Shown here in pieces: positions 27,554 to 37,551 of a stretch of 64,000 nt of DNA. How positions within the stretch are numbered: position 1 is the stretch's first letter; every line of letters begins with the position of its first letter. The notes under the pieces were generated by a model. That model worked only from the letters and a program-made list of their open reading frames with translations. It was not told where the DNA came from and made no database searches. The translations under genes were made by a program, and so were the position numbers. The DNA comes from Rhodothalassiaceae bacterium (GTDB lineage: Bacteria > Pseudomonadota > Alphaproteobacteria > Sphingomonadales > Rhodothalassiaceae), in assembly GCA_026004935.1 (NCBI GenBank), contig BPKC01000001.1:2827381-2891380 (forward strand). The letters run 5' to 3'.

Positions 27554-28948
27554 ATGGCTGACGATGTTTCCCGCCGGTTCGACCGCACGGCGTTCCTTGC
27601 GGCGCTGGAAAAGCGCTTCGGCGAGAAGCTGAGCACGGCGCCGGCCGTGCGCGAGCAGCACGGGCGCGACGAGTCGGCCCATCCCGCGATGCCGCCGGAT
27701 GCCGTACTGTTCGCGGAATCCCGCGAGGACGTGGTGGCGGCGGTCCGGCTCTGCCGCGAGCACCGCGCCCCGCTCATCCCCTTCGGCACCGGCACGAGTC
27801 TGGAGGGCCACGTTCATGCGCTCTTCGGCGGGCTGTCGCTCGATCTTTCGCGGATGAACCGCATCCTCGAGGTCGCGGCCGAGGACCAGCTCGCGGTGGT
27901 CGAGGCCGGGGTGACGCGTGAGCAGCTCAATACCCATCTGCGCGATACGGGCCTGTTCTTCCCGGTCGATCCCGGCGCGGATGCGAGTCTCGGCGGCATG
28001 GCCGCCACCGGCGCCTCGGGCACGACCACCGTGCGCTACGGCGCCATGCGCGAGAATGTGCGCGCGATGACGGTGGTCACCGGCACCGGCGAGGTGGTCC
28101 ATCTGGGCTCGCGCGCGCGCAAGTCGTCGGCCGGCTACGACCTCGTGCACCTGATGATCGGCTCCGAGGGCACGCTCGGGATCATCACGGATCTCACCGT
28201 CCGGCTCTACGGCATCCCGGAGGCGATCGCCGCCGGCGTGATCGCCTTCGATGATCTCGAACGCCTGGTGGATGCGGTGATTCTCGCGATCCAGTCCGGC
28301 CTGCCGCTTGCGCGCATCGAGCTCGTGGACGAGCTCGCGATGATGGCGATCAACCATTTCGCGGGGCTCGAGCGGCCGACGAAGCCGCATCTGTTCCTCG
28401 AATTCCACGGCTTCGCCGACACGATCGCCGCCGACATCGCCCGCTTCGAGCAGCTCGCCCGCGAATTCGGCGGCGAGGCCTTCGAGGCCGAGACCACGAC
28501 CGAGGGCCGCAACCGCCTGTGGAAGGCGCGCCATCAGCTGCTCTATGCCGGCCGCCAGCTCAACCCGGGCAAGCTGGGGCTGATCACGGACGTCTGCGTG
28601 CCGATCTCGAAGCTTGCCGAGTCGATCCGCGAAACCAGGCGGGACCTTGCCGAATCGGGGATCGTCTCGGCGATCGTGGGGCATGTGGGCGACGGCAACT
28701 ACCATACGACGCTGTGGGTGGATCCGGCCAGCGAGGAGGAGATCGCCCGCGCCCGCGGCGTCATCGCGCGCATGGCCGAGCGCGCGCTGGCCCTCGGCGG
28801 CACGGTGACGGGCGAGCACGGCATCGGCATCGGCAAGAAGAAGCTGCTCGAGAAGGAGCATGGGGATGCGATCGGGCTGATGCGGGCGGTCAAACGCGCG
28901 CTCGACCCCGACGGCATCCTGAACCCGGGCAAGATCTTCGACGCGTAG
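27554..28948 (+). CDS. FAD-linked D-lactate dehydrogenase (cytochrome) / glycolate-oxidase type
   Basis: A 464-aa FAD-dependent oxidase of the DLD/GlcD family. The PCMH-type FAD domain is at about residues 50-225: PFGTGTSLEGH, PVDPGADASLGGMAATGASG and GSEGTLGIITD. The C-terminal half has the FAD-oxidase C domain with GHVGDGNYHTTL and the conserved GEHGIGIGKKK, then PDGILNPGKIFD. It most likely oxidises D-lactate or another 2-hydroxy acid and passes electrons to the respiratory chain. Start 27554 was preferred over 27533 on N-terminal similarity and spacing. It follows the hydrolase by 80 bases. Confidence 0.9.
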   Translation: MADDVSRRFDRTAFLAALEKRFGEKLSTAPAVREQHGRDESAHPAMPPDAVLFAESREDVVAAVRLCREHRAPLIPFGTGTSLEGHVHALFGGLSLDLSRMNRILEVAAEDQLAVVEAGVTREQLNTHLRDTGLFFPVDPGADASLGGMAATGASGTTTVRYGAMRENVRAMTVVTGTGEVVHLGSRARKSSAGYDLVHLMIGSEGTLGIITDLTVRLYGIPEAIAAGVIAFDDLERLVDAVILAIQSGLPLARIELVDELAMMAINHFAGLERPTKPHLFLEFHGFADTIAADIARFEQLAREFGGEAFEAETTTEGRNRLWKARHQLLYAGRQLNPGKLGLITDVCVPISKLAESIRETRRDLAESGIVSAIVGHVGDGNYHTTLWVDPASEEEIARARGVIARMAERALALGGTVTGEHGIGIGKKKLLEKEHGDAIGLMRAVKRALDPDGILNPGKIFDA

Positions 28949-29167
28949 ACGCGATTGCCGGCCACCCGGCGCACGCCTGCCCCCATTCGTCGCAGGCTGC
29001 CGGGGAATGGTTCAAATTTTAGGCAATCGCAAAGGTTTGTTAACGGGTGTCTGATCACCTGCCGGTGTGCGCGACGGTCCGGCGAGGGATGGGGTCCGTC
29101 GATCCCGGGGGCAACTGCCACGCAGCCCGTGGCGGTGGCAGGGCGGAGGCGAGACGGTGCAAGGGAC

Positions 29168-30163
29168 ATGATCCCGAAGGATTTCACAAACCTGCCGGCC
29201 TGGCGCCGGGCGGAGATCGAGCGGGTCGCGCTCGCCCGCCAGGTGGGGGCGTTCCTGTGCGACATCGACAAGCCGGCGGACGAGCGCGAGGTGGTCGTCG
29301 GCATCGCCATCAAGCTCGCCGAGGATCTCGCCGTCGAGGTGCGCCAGGCGCTCGCCTTCGAGCTGAGACGCGCGCCGGAACTGCCGATGGCGCTGGCCGA
29401 GAAGATCGCCCGCGACGTCGAGGAGGTCTCGAGCCCCTTCCTCGAGCACACGACCGTCTTCTCGCCCGAGCAGCTGGCGCGCTTCGCCCGCGAGCTCGGC
29501 GAGCATGTCCGAGTCGCGATCGCCAAACGCTCCCATGTGCCGGAGGTGGTGGCGATCGCCATCGCCGAGGCCGGCGGCGAACGCTCCGTCACCTTCCTCC
29601 TGCGCAATCGGGGCGCGGAGATCGCGGGGGCCGGCGCCATCATCATCGAGCGCTTCCGCCACAGCCGGCAGATGATGGACCTGCTGGCCCGCCGGCCGGA
29701 CTTCCCCGCGGCGCTGATGGCGGACATCATCGAGCATGTGAGCGAGGCCGCGCGGCGGGAGCTCGTGGCGCGGTACGGCGTTCCCGGGCAGGTGGCCGAG
29801 GATGCGACGCGCTTCGCCAAGGCCGCCAATCTCGCGCGCTGGGCGGTCTCGGCCAGCTATGCCGCGCTCAACGACTTCATCCGCCAGCGCGAGTCGCTGG
29901 GCGCGTTTACCGAGCGGCTTCTCATCGACGTCACCCGCGCCGGCGGCCTGCGCCTGTTCGTCGCCGCCATGGTGCACATGACGGGCCTCGATCTCGAGGC
30001 CGTCGACCGCATCACCCGCCTCGGCAGCCGCGCCCATCTGGAGCGGCTGATCAAGCGCGCCGGCATCCGCGGATTTGCGGTCGGCCAGCTCGTGCACGCG
30101 GTGGAAGCCGGGCGCCGGCGCGAGGAGGCGCTGCGGGCGGAAGACGCCGGCGGGCAGGACTGA
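29168..30163 (+). CDS. DUF2336 domain protein
   Basis: A 331-aa mainly helical protein of the DUF2336 family, common in alphaproteobacteria. Visible marks are IAIKLAEDLAVEVRQALAFELRRAPELPMALAEKIARDVEEVSSPFLE (near residues 50-90, quoted as family-like in AEDLAVEVR and VSSPFL), SHVPEVVAIAIAEAG and RFRHSRQMMDLLARRPDFP. The repeats suggest a HEAT-like solenoid. Its role is not firmly known; homologues are often found near chemotaxis, motility or c-di-GMP genes. The AT-richer leader at 28990-29045 probably contains its promoter. Confidence 0.83.
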   Translation: MIPKDFTNLPAWRRAEIERVALARQVGAFLCDIDKPADEREVVVGIAIKLAEDLAVEVRQALAFELRRAPELPMALAEKIARDVEEVSSPFLEHTTVFSPEQLARFARELGEHVRVAIAKRSHVPEVVAIAIAEAGGERSVTFLLRNRGAEIAGAGAIIIERFRHSRQMMDLLARRPDFPAALMADIIEHVSEAARRELVARYGVPGQVAEDATRFAKAANLARWAVSASYAALNDFIRQRESLGAFTERLLIDVTRAGGLRLFVAAMVHMTGLDLEAVDRITRLGSRAHLERLIKRAGIRGFAVGQLVHAVEAGRRREEALRAEDAGGQD

Positions 30164-30230
30164 AGCCTCCGCGCCCCCTCTTCTCCCCGCCCCTGCCGTC
30201 CCGGTGCCGGCGCCGGTCCGTCCGCTTACG

Positions 30231-31040
30231 CTAGTTTCCGGAACGCAGGGCGGGCGCGAAGGCGATGCCGGCGCCCGACGACTCGCCGCCGGCGTGCAGC
30301 CACCAGGCCTCCTCGTTGATGGAATAGACGGGCCGGTAGTGGCGCACGCGGGCCGCATCGACGACGACGGGGGTCTGGTTGTCGAGGATCCAGATCCGGC
30401 CCGTCTCGTCGCGCACCGCGAGCACGGCGTGATCGGTGCCCAGATTGCGGTCCTCCAGCACCACCACGCGCATCTTCGCGGCCGACACCCCGAGCCGCCG
30501 CAGGGCCAGATACTTGGCGATCGCGTAGTCCTCGCAGTCGCCGTCCTTTGCGGCGAACTGGCCCGGGCTCGCCCAGTAGTCCGGCACGCCCCAGTTGACG
30601 GGATCGACGACATAGGGCGCGCGGTTGAAGAAGCGGTTGACCGCCGCGAGCTTCTCGGGCAGCGGCCTGTCCGCCAGGCCGGCCAGCAGCTTCGCGACTT
30701 CCCGCTCCGCGCAGGCGGCCTTGTCCGGCATCGCCGCCGCCGTGCCCTCGCGGCGCGCCCGGGCGAGCGCCACGAGATCGGCGAAGCTGCGCGCGCGCAC
30801 GGGCCCTGCGGCCGCAGCCTGCCGTCCGCAGTCCGGGTGGAGTGCGGCCAGCCGCCGCTGCTCCTCATGATAGCGGGCGAGCATCCCGGTCCATTTGGTG
30901 AAGGCCGCAAGCGAGCGGTTCGCGATCTCGCGGCTGCCCCACAGATGCCAGGCCGCATCCGCGGCCGGCGCCGCCTTGATCGGGCCGGCGGCGCCCATGA
31001 GGACTCCTGCGATGGCGATGGCGATCGCGCGCCGCGGCAT
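30231..31040 (-). CDS. Transglutaminase-like cysteine peptidase (BTLCP, LapG-like)
   Basis: A 269-aa exported protein of the bacterial transglutaminase-like cysteine proteinase family. The signal peptide is RRAIAIAIAGVLMGAAGPIKA. The catalytic triad is in the expected order: Cys in GDCEDYAIAKY, His in TDHAVLAV and Asp in WILDNQTP. In Pseudomonas the relative LapG clips large adhesins in the periplasm and is held inactive by the c-di-GMP receptor LapD. Here a degenerate HD-GYP membrane protein is divergent and shares the promoter region, which holds a CtrA box. Start 31040 fits the signal peptide best; 31076 is an alternative. No LapA-type adhesin is in the window. Confidence 0.86.
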   Translation of the reverse strand: MPRRAIAIAIAGVLMGAAGPIKAAPAADAAWHLWGSREIANRSLAAFTKWTGMLARYHEEQRRLAALHPDCGRQAAAAGPVRARSFADLVALARARREGTAAAMPDKAACAEREVAKLLAGLADRPLPEKLAAVNRFFNRAPYVVDPVNWGVPDYWASPGQFAAKDGDCEDYAIAKYLALRRLGVSAAKMRVVVLEDRNLGTDHAVLAVRDETGRIWILDNQTPVVVDAARVRHYRPVYSINEEAWWLHAGGESSGAGIAFAPALRSGN

Positions 31041-31091
31041 GTCCACACCTCGAGAGCTGGCCGGCATCGACGCCATCCTCGCGCCCCCGCG

Positions 31092-31106
31092 TTAAAAGGG
31101 TCTTAA
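31092..31106. promoter_or_regulatory. Perfect CtrA-type box between the LapG-like and HD-GYP genes
   Basis: TTAA at 31092-31095, seven bases, then TTAA at 31103-31106: an exact match to the alphaproteobacterial CtrA site TTAA-N7-TTAA. In DNA of this GC content such a match by chance is uncommon. It lies in the divergent promoter region of the LapG-like protease (minus) and the HD-GYP protein (plus), so both could be tied to cell-cycle or motility control. Confidence 0.72.
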
Positions 31107-31170
31107 AGAATTCGCGCATATGGCAGGATCGACACACGCAGCCGGCTGGGCTGCGGGAAGAGAGCGGGCC

Positions 31171-33241
31171 ATGGCCGACAACGACCGGAAAAGCCTCTGG
31201 CACACGCGCGACGGCCGCATCACGCTGCTGCTCGTCGGCGGGATCGGGCTGCTCACCCTTGCGCTCGTCGCGACCGCCTTCATCCTCGGCGGCCGGGAGC
31301 GGGAGCGGGCGCTGGCCGACGCCGAGCTGAAGCTTGCGCTGCGCGGCGACGAGGCGGCGCACGCGGTCTCGACCTGGCTCGGCGAGCAGGACGCCCTCAT
31401 CGCCCGCACCGCCGCCAACCCGACGCTCCAGCTGCTGGCGGGACTGAGCGCCGGGGATCCGGCGGCGGAGGCGGCGGGCGACTATGCGCGGGCTCTCCTC
31501 ATCGTCACCGCGGAACAGGGCGGCCTGGTCCGGCGCGAGCCGGTCTCGGCCAACCTCGTCTCCGATGCGGGCGGGATCGCGCTTCTCGGGGGCGACGGGT
31601 CCCCGCGCCTTGCGGTCGGCCGCTGGCCCGCCGCCCTCGGCTCCCTGCCGGCCGGAATTCCGGCGACGGCCGTCCGCGAGCTGCATCCGACCGCCGACGG
31701 CCTCTGGCTGGTGTGGCGGCACCCCGTCCTGGCGGCGCAGCGCGAGGAGGCCGGCGCGGCGGGCGTGCTGGTCGCCTGGATGCGCATCGACTCCGTTCTG
31801 CCGGCGCTCCTGTCGCGCACCGGGCGGCTCGGCGGCATGCCGACGGATGCCCTGCTGGTCGCGGCCACCGGGGCGGGTCTGAGGGCCCTGACCCCGATCC
31901 CCGGGCTTGCCACCGCCACGCCCTGGACGCTGGCCGTGCTGCCCGGCTGGGTGCGCGAGGCGCTCGCCGCGCCGGGCCGGATGCGCGTCGGCGAGGGCGG
32001 GCAGCGTCGGCTTCTGGTCTTCGCCCAGCCGGTCGCAGGGGTTGAGGGCTGGACCGTCATCACGACGGCGGACGGCGAGCGGGTGCTGGCGGCGGCGCGC
32101 GCCGCGACCTGGCGGTTCGCCGGCTTTGCGGTGCTGGTCGTCGGCCTCATCGCCCTGCTTCTGCTGCTCTTCTGGCGCCACGCGGCCAATCGCCGGCTCG
32201 CCGCAGCCGAGGCCGAGCAGAAGACGCTGATCGCCCGCCTGCTGCGGCAGAGCCGGTTCCTCGAGGCGGCCACCGACGCCCAGCCCACCGAGATCCTGGT
32301 CCTCGACCGCCAGGGCATCGTCCGCTTCGCGAACCGCCGGGTGCGCGAGGAGGTCGGGGCCGATTCGGATGCGATCCTGAACAAGCCGGTCGAGGCGGTG
32401 CTGGGCGCGGATGCGGGGCGCGCGCTCAGACTCGTGGCCGAGGCGGCCTTCGAGGAGGGTCCGCTGCAGGACACCCAGGAGGTCGAAACCGCGGAAGGCG
32501 GACGCCGCCTCTACGTCATCAACGCCGTGCCGCTGCGGGCCGGGGAGGCGAGCGAGGACGAGGCGGTGCTGCTGGTGCGCGAGGAGGTCACGAGCTTCGT
32601 CGAGGAGCGCGAACGCCGCGAGCGCACCCTGAAGCGCCTGGTCGCGACGCTGGCGGCCCTCATCGACGCGCGCGATCCCTACGCGGCGAGGCAGTCCGAG
32701 CGGGTCGTGGAGGTGGCCTCGGCGCTCGCCACCAGCCTCAATCTGACGCTCTACGAGACCGAGGCGGTGGAGGTCGCGGGCCGCCTCATGAACATCGGCA
32801 AGATGCTGGTGCCGCGCGAGATTCTCGTAAAGAAGGGGCGGCTGACCGAAGACGAGCTGGCGCTCGTGCGCACCGCGATGAAGCGCAGCGCCGATCTGCT
32901 TGCGGGTGTGGAGTTCGACGGCCCCGTCGTCGAGACCCTGCGCCAGCTTCATGCCCGGGTGGACGGCACCGGCGATCCGCCGCTTGCCGGGCGAGGAGAT
33001 CCTGATCACGGCGCGCGTGCTGGCGGTCGCGAACGCCTTCGTCGCCATGGTCTCGCCGCGCGCCCACCGGCCCGGACTGTCCATCGACGAGGCGCTCGCG
33101 GAGCTGCAGAAGGAGGCCGGCACCCGCTTCGACCGCGGCGTGGTGGCGGCGCTCGCCCACCAGATCGAGAATCTCGACGGCCGGCGCCGCTGGGCCCGCT
33201 TCGCCGAGATGCCGGAGGGAATCGCCGAACCCGGCGACTGA
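31171..33241 (+). CDS. Membrane PAS/degenerate HD-GYP protein, frame interrupted once
   Basis: A 689-aa sensor-like protein once one base is removed. TM1 is at about residues 17-40 and TM2 at about 315-337, bracketing a roughly 270-residue extracytoplasmic domain. A PAS-like domain follows (about 360-480: EILVLDRQGIVRFANRRV), then an HD-GYP domain (about 490-670). The catalytic signature is lost: the HDIGK site reads MNIGK, the first His is Gln (ARQSERV), and GYP reads GDP. It therefore probably binds or senses rather than hydrolyses. The frame breaks near 32978-32985: VDGTGDP continues as LPGEEILITARVLAVANAF only in the next frame, and removing one C repairs it. Start 31171 has a GGAAGAGAG site; 31120 is also possible. 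Confidence 0.82.
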
Positions 33242-33363
33242 CGGCGGGCGTCCCGCCACCCCTTCCGGGCGGCTGGCCGCCGGCCGCCGATCCGCCTATG
33301 CTGGTCCCGAGCGCGGAGGACGGGTCCCGCCCGTCTTCGCAGGGCGGGCGGAGGACAGGGCGG

Positions 33364-34647
33364 ATGTGCGATTCGGTGGCGATCGCCGATGCCGCGCGCG
33401 GCGGCTGGTGGCTGGCCAAGAATTCGGACCGCGAGCCCGACGAGCCCCAGCTCGTCGAGTTCCACCCGGCCGTGCGCGGCGATCCTGCCCCCGCGCTGAA
33501 GGTCACCCATCTCACGATCCCGCAGGTGCCGGACCGCCATGCCGTCCTGATCTCGCGCCCCGCCTGGATGTGGGGGGCGGAGATGGGGGTGAACGAGCGC
33601 GGGCTCGCGATCGCCAACGAGGCGGTCTTCTCGCGCCGCCGCGATGTGCGCGTGCCGCGGCTGCTCGGCATGGATCTTCTGCGGCTCGCGCTCGAGCGCG
33701 CGGCGAGCGCCGCTGAGGCCCTCACCGTCATCACGGAGCTTCTGGAAGAATTCGGCCAGGGCGGGCCGGCCGGCTACCGCAACCGGCGCTTCGCCTACGA
33801 CAACAGCTTCCTGATCGCCGATGCGCGCGAGGCCTTCATCCTCGAGACGGCGGGGCGGGAGTGGGCGGCGAAGCGGCATCCGGCACGGCTTTGCGGCGCT
33901 GTCCAACGGCTACCGCCTGCGCCGCGACTGGGACGCGGGCCGGCGGCGGCTTTCCCGGCGGCGATTTCGCGGCCCGCCATGAGCGACCGGGCCATGCGGA
34001 TGATCGCCGCCGCCCATGCCCGCCGCTGCCTCGCCGAGGCGGCGCTGGCCGAGATGGCGGCCGGGTCCGGCCCCTCCTTCGAGGCGCTCGCGGCGCTGCT
34101 GCGGCTGCACGCGCGCGGCGACGGCTTCGCCGGCGGCTCCAACCGCGACATCTGCATGCATGCCGGCGGCGGCTTCCGCCCCTGGCGGCCGTCGGCGACG
34201 ACGGCGAGCATGATCGCATGGCTCGCCCCCCACGGACCGCCGCGGGTCGCCTTCACGGGGGCGATGACGCCCTGCATCACCCCCTTCCGCCCGGCCGTCT
34301 TCGATGCCGACCGGATCGCGGGGCTGTTCCCGCCGGGGCTCGGCGAGGCCGGGCGCCGCGCCCATCGCCGGGCGATGCGCGATGCCGCCTTCCGGGCCGC
34401 GCGCAGGCGGCGCTCGGCGCTGATCGAGGAGGCCGTCTTCAAAGCCGCCCTCGCGCCCGCGCCGGAGGCGCTGGCAGGCCGCCGCCAAGGCCCTTGCGCG
34501 GCTTCCCGGTGCGGACCCGCTTCAGTCCTCCGGCGGCGCGAGCCGGCCGGATTCGCGAAGCAGCCGGATGATGGCCTCGGCGGCCTCCTCGGGCCGCATG
34601 CGGCGTGGTGTCGATCTCGATCTCCGGGCTGCTCCGGCGGCTCGTAG
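33364..34647 (+). CDS. C69 (secernin/dipeptidase-like) Ntn-hydrolase, several frameshifts
   Basis: Starts with MCDSVAIAD, where the Cys after Met is the expected N-terminal nucleophile, and continues with [13 protein letters not shown], a hallmark of C69/U34 dipeptidases and secernins. [16 protein letters not shown] and a [23 protein letters not shown] segment follow. At 33871-33975 the conserved stretch [15 protein letters not shown] is found only in another frame, after which the original frame resumes at [16 protein letters not shown]; three extra bases (about 33875, 33941 and 33970) would explain it. A fourth shift near 34464 would give [15 protein letters not shown]. The true 3' end is thus uncertain, and the tail as given overlaps cysNC. 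It is probably a real gene with insertion errors. Confidence 0.7.
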   Translation: MCDSVAIADAARGGWWLAKNSDREPDEPQLVEFHPAVRGDPAPALKVTHLTIPQVPDRHAVLISRPAWMWGAEMGVNERGLAIANEAVFSRRRDVRVPRLLGMDLLRLALERAASAAEALTVITELLEEFGQGGPAGYRNRRFAYDNSFLIADAREAFILETAGREWAAKRHPARLCGAVQRLPPAPRLGRGPAAAFPAAISRPAMSDRAMRMIAAAHARRCLAEAALAEMAAGSGPSFEALAALLRLHARGDGFAGGSNRDICMHAGGGFRPWRPSATTASMIAWLAPHGPPRVAFTGAMTPCITPFRPAVFDADRIAGLFPPGLGEAGRRAHRRAMRDAAFRAARRRRSALIEEAVFKAALAPAPEALAGRRQGPCAASRCGPASVLRRREPAGFAKQPDDGLGGLLGPHAAWCRSRSPGCSGGS

Positions 34648-36434
34648 GGACTGTCGAGCCCCGTGAAATTGCGGATCTCGCCGGCAAGCGCCCGCCTGTA
34701 GAGCCCCTTCGGATCGCGCTCGGCGCAGACCTCGAAGGGCGTATTGACGTAGATCTCGAAGAACTCGCCCTCTTCCATCAGCTCGCGCGCCATCCGCCGC
34801 TCGGCCCGGAAGGGCGAGATGAAGGAGACCAGCACGATGAGCCCCGCGTCCGCCATGAGCTTCGCGACCTCCGCGACACGGCGGATGTTCTCCACCCGGT
34901 CGGCCTCGGTGAAGCCGAGATCCTTGTTGAGGCCATGGCGGACATTGTCGCCGTCGAGCAGATAGCTGTGGCGGCCCAGCGCATGCAGGCGCTTTTCGAC
35001 CAGGTTGGCGATCGTCGACTTGCCGGAACCCGACAGCCCCGTGAACCACAGCACCGCCGGCTTCTGGCCCTTGAGCGCCGCGCGTGCGCGCTTGGTGACA
35101 TCGAGCGCCTGCCAGTGGATGTTGTGGGCGCGCCGCAGGGCGAAATCGATCATCCCGGCGGCCACCGTCTGATTGGTGAGCTTGTCCACGAGGATGAAGG
35201 AGCCGGTCGCCCGGTTCGCCCGGTAGGGATCGAAGGGGATCTCCCGGTCGAGTGCCAGATTGGCGACCCCGATGTCGTTGAGCTGCAGGGTCTTGGCGGC
35301 CGCATGCTCGCCGGTGTTGACGTTGATCGCGTATTTGAGGCGGGTGACGGTCGCATTCGCCCAGCCGGCCGCGGACTTGAGCAGATAGGGCCGGCCGGGC
35401 AGCAGCGGCTCTTCGGCCATCCACACGAGATGCGCCTCGAACTGGTCGGCGACCTCGGCCCGCGCGTGCGGATGCACAAGGAAGTCGCCGCGCGAGATGT
35501 CGATCTCGTCTTCGAGCGTCACGGTGACGGCCTGGCCGGCGACCGCCTCCTTGAGATCGCCGTCGAAGGTGACGATCCGCGCCACCCGCGAGCGCCGGCC
35601 CGAGGGCAGGACGACGATCTCGTCACCCTTGCCTATCCGGCCCGAGGCGATGGTGCCGGCAAAGCCGCGGAAGTCCCGATCCGGCCGGTTGACCCACTGG
35701 ACGGGAAATCGGAGCGGATGGTCCACCAGCGCTTCGCCGGCCGGAGCCTCCTCGAGGATCTCCATCAGCGACGGCCCGTCATACCAGGGCATGCGGTCCG
35801 AGCGGCGCGAGACATTGTCGCCGAGGAGCGCCGAGACGGGCACCGCATGGACCGTCTCGACGCCCAGCGCATCCGCGATGCCGCGGAAGGCCTCGGCGAT
35901 GGGGCGGAAGGCCTCCTCGCGGAAATCGACGAGATCCATCTTGTTGACGGCGAGCACCAGCTGCCGGATGCCGAGCAGCGCGCAGATGAAGGCGTGCCGG
36001 CGCGTCTGGGTGACGACGCCCTTTCTCGCATCGACCAGCAGCACCGCCAGATCCGCGGTCGATGCGCCGGTGGCCATGTTGCGGGTGTACTGCTCGTGAC
36101 CGGGCGTGTCGGCGACGATGAAGCGGCGCCGGTCGGTGGCGAAGAAGCGGTAGGCGACGTCGATGGTGATCCCCTGCTCGCGCTCGGCCTCGAGCCCGTC
36201 GAGGAGCAGCGAGAAGTCGATCTCCTGGCCTTCCGCCCGGTTGATGCGCCGGCTTTCCTCTTTCAGCGCCGCGAGCTGGTCCTCGAAGACGAGGCGCGCA
36301 TCATAGAGCAGGCGGCCGATCAGCGTCGACTTGCCGTCATCGACGCTGCCGCAGGTGATGAAACGCAGGAGATCCCTGTCCTCCTGCTCCTTCAGATAGG
36401 CGGCGACCGCCGCTTCGGCCTTGCCTTCGAACAT
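34522..36434 (-). CDS. cysNC: Sulfate adenylyltransferase large subunit / APS kinase fusion, two shifts near the 3' end
   Basis: The GTPase subunit of ATP sulfurylase fused to APS kinase, giving PAPS from APS. About 636 aa after repair. CysN part: GSVDDGKST (G1), [12 protein letters not shown] (G3), NKMDLVD (G4). CysC part from about residue 450: [42 protein letters not shown]. Near the C-terminus, after DSPYEPPE, the expected PEIEIDTT and [19 protein letters not shown] lie in two different frames. Removing one base at about 34624 and one at about 34602 joins them into a normal APS-kinase end finishing APPED. The catalytic parts are upstream and intact. It lies 31 bases downstream of cysD. 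Confidence 0.92.
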
Positions 36435-36465
36435 CGCGTGTCCCGTGTTTCGCCCCTCGGCGTTC

Positions 36466-37371
36466 CTAGAAATAGCCTTCCTGCTTCTTGCGCTCCATGG
36501 AGGCGCCGGGATCGCGGTCGATCACCCGGCCCTGGCGCTCGGAGGTGGTCGCCGTCAGCATCTCGGCGACAATGCCTTCAAGATCTTCGGCATCCGACTC
36601 GATGGCCCCCGTGAGCGGATAGCAGCCGAGCGTGCGGAAGCGGATCTTGCGCATCTGCGGCACTTCGCCGGGCTCGAGCGGCAGGCGGTCGTCATCGACC
36701 ATGATGAGCATGCCGTCGCGCTCGACCACCGGGCGCACCCGCGCGAAATAGAGCGGGACGATGGGAATCCGCTCCCGGTGGATGTACTGCCAGATGTCCC
36801 GCTCGGTCCAGTTGGACAGCGGAAACACCCGCATGCTCTCGCCCTTGTGGACGCGGGTGTTGTAGAGATTCCACAGCTCGGGCCGCTGGTTCTTCGGATC
36901 CCAGCGGTGCTGGCGGTTGCGGAAGGAGAAGATGCGCTCCTTGGCGCGGGACTTCTCCTCGTCGCGCCGCGCCCCGCCGAAGGCCGCATCGAAGCCGTAT
37001 TTGTCGAGCGCCTGCTTCAGGGCCTGCGTCTTCATCACGTCGGTGTGCACCGCCGAGCCGTGGGTGATGGGATTGATCCCCGCCTTCACGCCCTCCTCGT
37101 TCATGTGGACGATGAGATCGAGATCCCATTCCTTCGCGATCCGGTCCCGGAAGGCGATCATGTCCCGGAATTTCCAGCCCGTGTCGATGTGCAGCACGGG
37201 GAAGGGAATGCGCCCGGGGTGAAAGGCCTTGCGCGCCAGATGCAGCAGCACCTGGCTGTCCTTGCCGATGGAATAGAGGATCACGGGGTTGCGGCATTCG
37301 GCCGCGACCTCGCGGATGATGAAGATGCTTTCGGCCTCGAGCCGGTCGAGATGCGAGAGAGTCCGCGCCAT
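36466..37371 (-). CDS. cysD: Sulfate adenylyltransferase subunit 2
   Basis: The catalytic PP-loop subunit of ATP sulfurylase, which makes APS from sulfate and ATP. The product is 301 aa, usual for the family. Motifs: [19 protein letters not shown] (PP-loop near residue 32), [36 protein letters not shown], and the C-terminus KKQEGYF that is typical of CysD. Start 37371 matches the family. It pairs with cysNC; together they yield PAPS, which could serve both assimilation and the sulfotransferase at 19-20 kb. No PAPS reductase or sulfite reductase genes are in the window. Confidence 0.96.
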   Translation of the reverse strand: MARTLSHLDRLEAESIFIIREVAAECRNPVILYSIGKDSQVLLHLARKAFHPGRIPFPVLHIDTGWKFRDMIAFRDRIAKEWDLDLIVHMNEEGVKAGINPITHGSAVHTDVMKTQALKQALDKYGFDAAFGGARRDEEKSRAKERIFSFRNRQHRWDPKNQRPELWNLYNTRVHKGESMRVFPLSNWTERDIWQYIHRERIPIVPLYFARVRPVVERDGMLIMVDDDRLPLEPGEVPQMRKIRFRTLGCYPLTGAIESDAEDLEGIVAEMLTATTSERQGRVIDRDPGASMERKKQEGYF

Positions 37372-37503
37372 CACCGCGCCTGCCGTCCTGGGGTCCCGTT
37401 CACTGCCGTCAGGGCGTTTAGGAAATCGCGCCCGGTCCGGCAACCGATTTCCCCTTGTCCGCCGATCAAGGCATTCTTGCGGCGGGCGCCGCATGCCGCC
37501 GCC

Positions 37504-37518
37504 TTAAGCCTTCCTTTA
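37504..37518. promoter_or_regulatory. Near-perfect CtrA-type box upstream of legB
   Basis: TTAA at 37504-37507, seven bases, TTTA at 37515-37518: one mismatch from TTAA-N7-TTAA. It lies 34 bases before the legB start. CtrA commonly controls flagellar genes, which fits a flagellin-glycosylation sugar pathway. Confidence 0.5.
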
Positions 37519-37551
37519 CCATGATGCGGCGAGGAAGGAGCGGCGGAAGAC

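Noticed and set aside
29015-29045. CtrA-like half sites before the DUF2336 gene
   Set aside because: Only one TTAA is present; the second half is not at the right distance.
30865-33906. A 1013-residue minus-strand frame
   Set aside because: Antisense to the HD-GYP gene; no domain seen, low-complexity Arg/Gln/Ala content.
31120-34647. A 1175-residue single protein joining the sensor to the C69 peptidase
   Set aside because: It arises from a frameshift at about 32980 that removes the HD-GYP stop; the correct HD-GYP end is at 33241 in another frame and the peptidase has its own MCDS start.
33795-36434. An 879-residue cysNC product
   Set aside because: The C-terminal 240 residues are antisense to the C69 gene, reached only because two extra bases hide the true stop at 34522.
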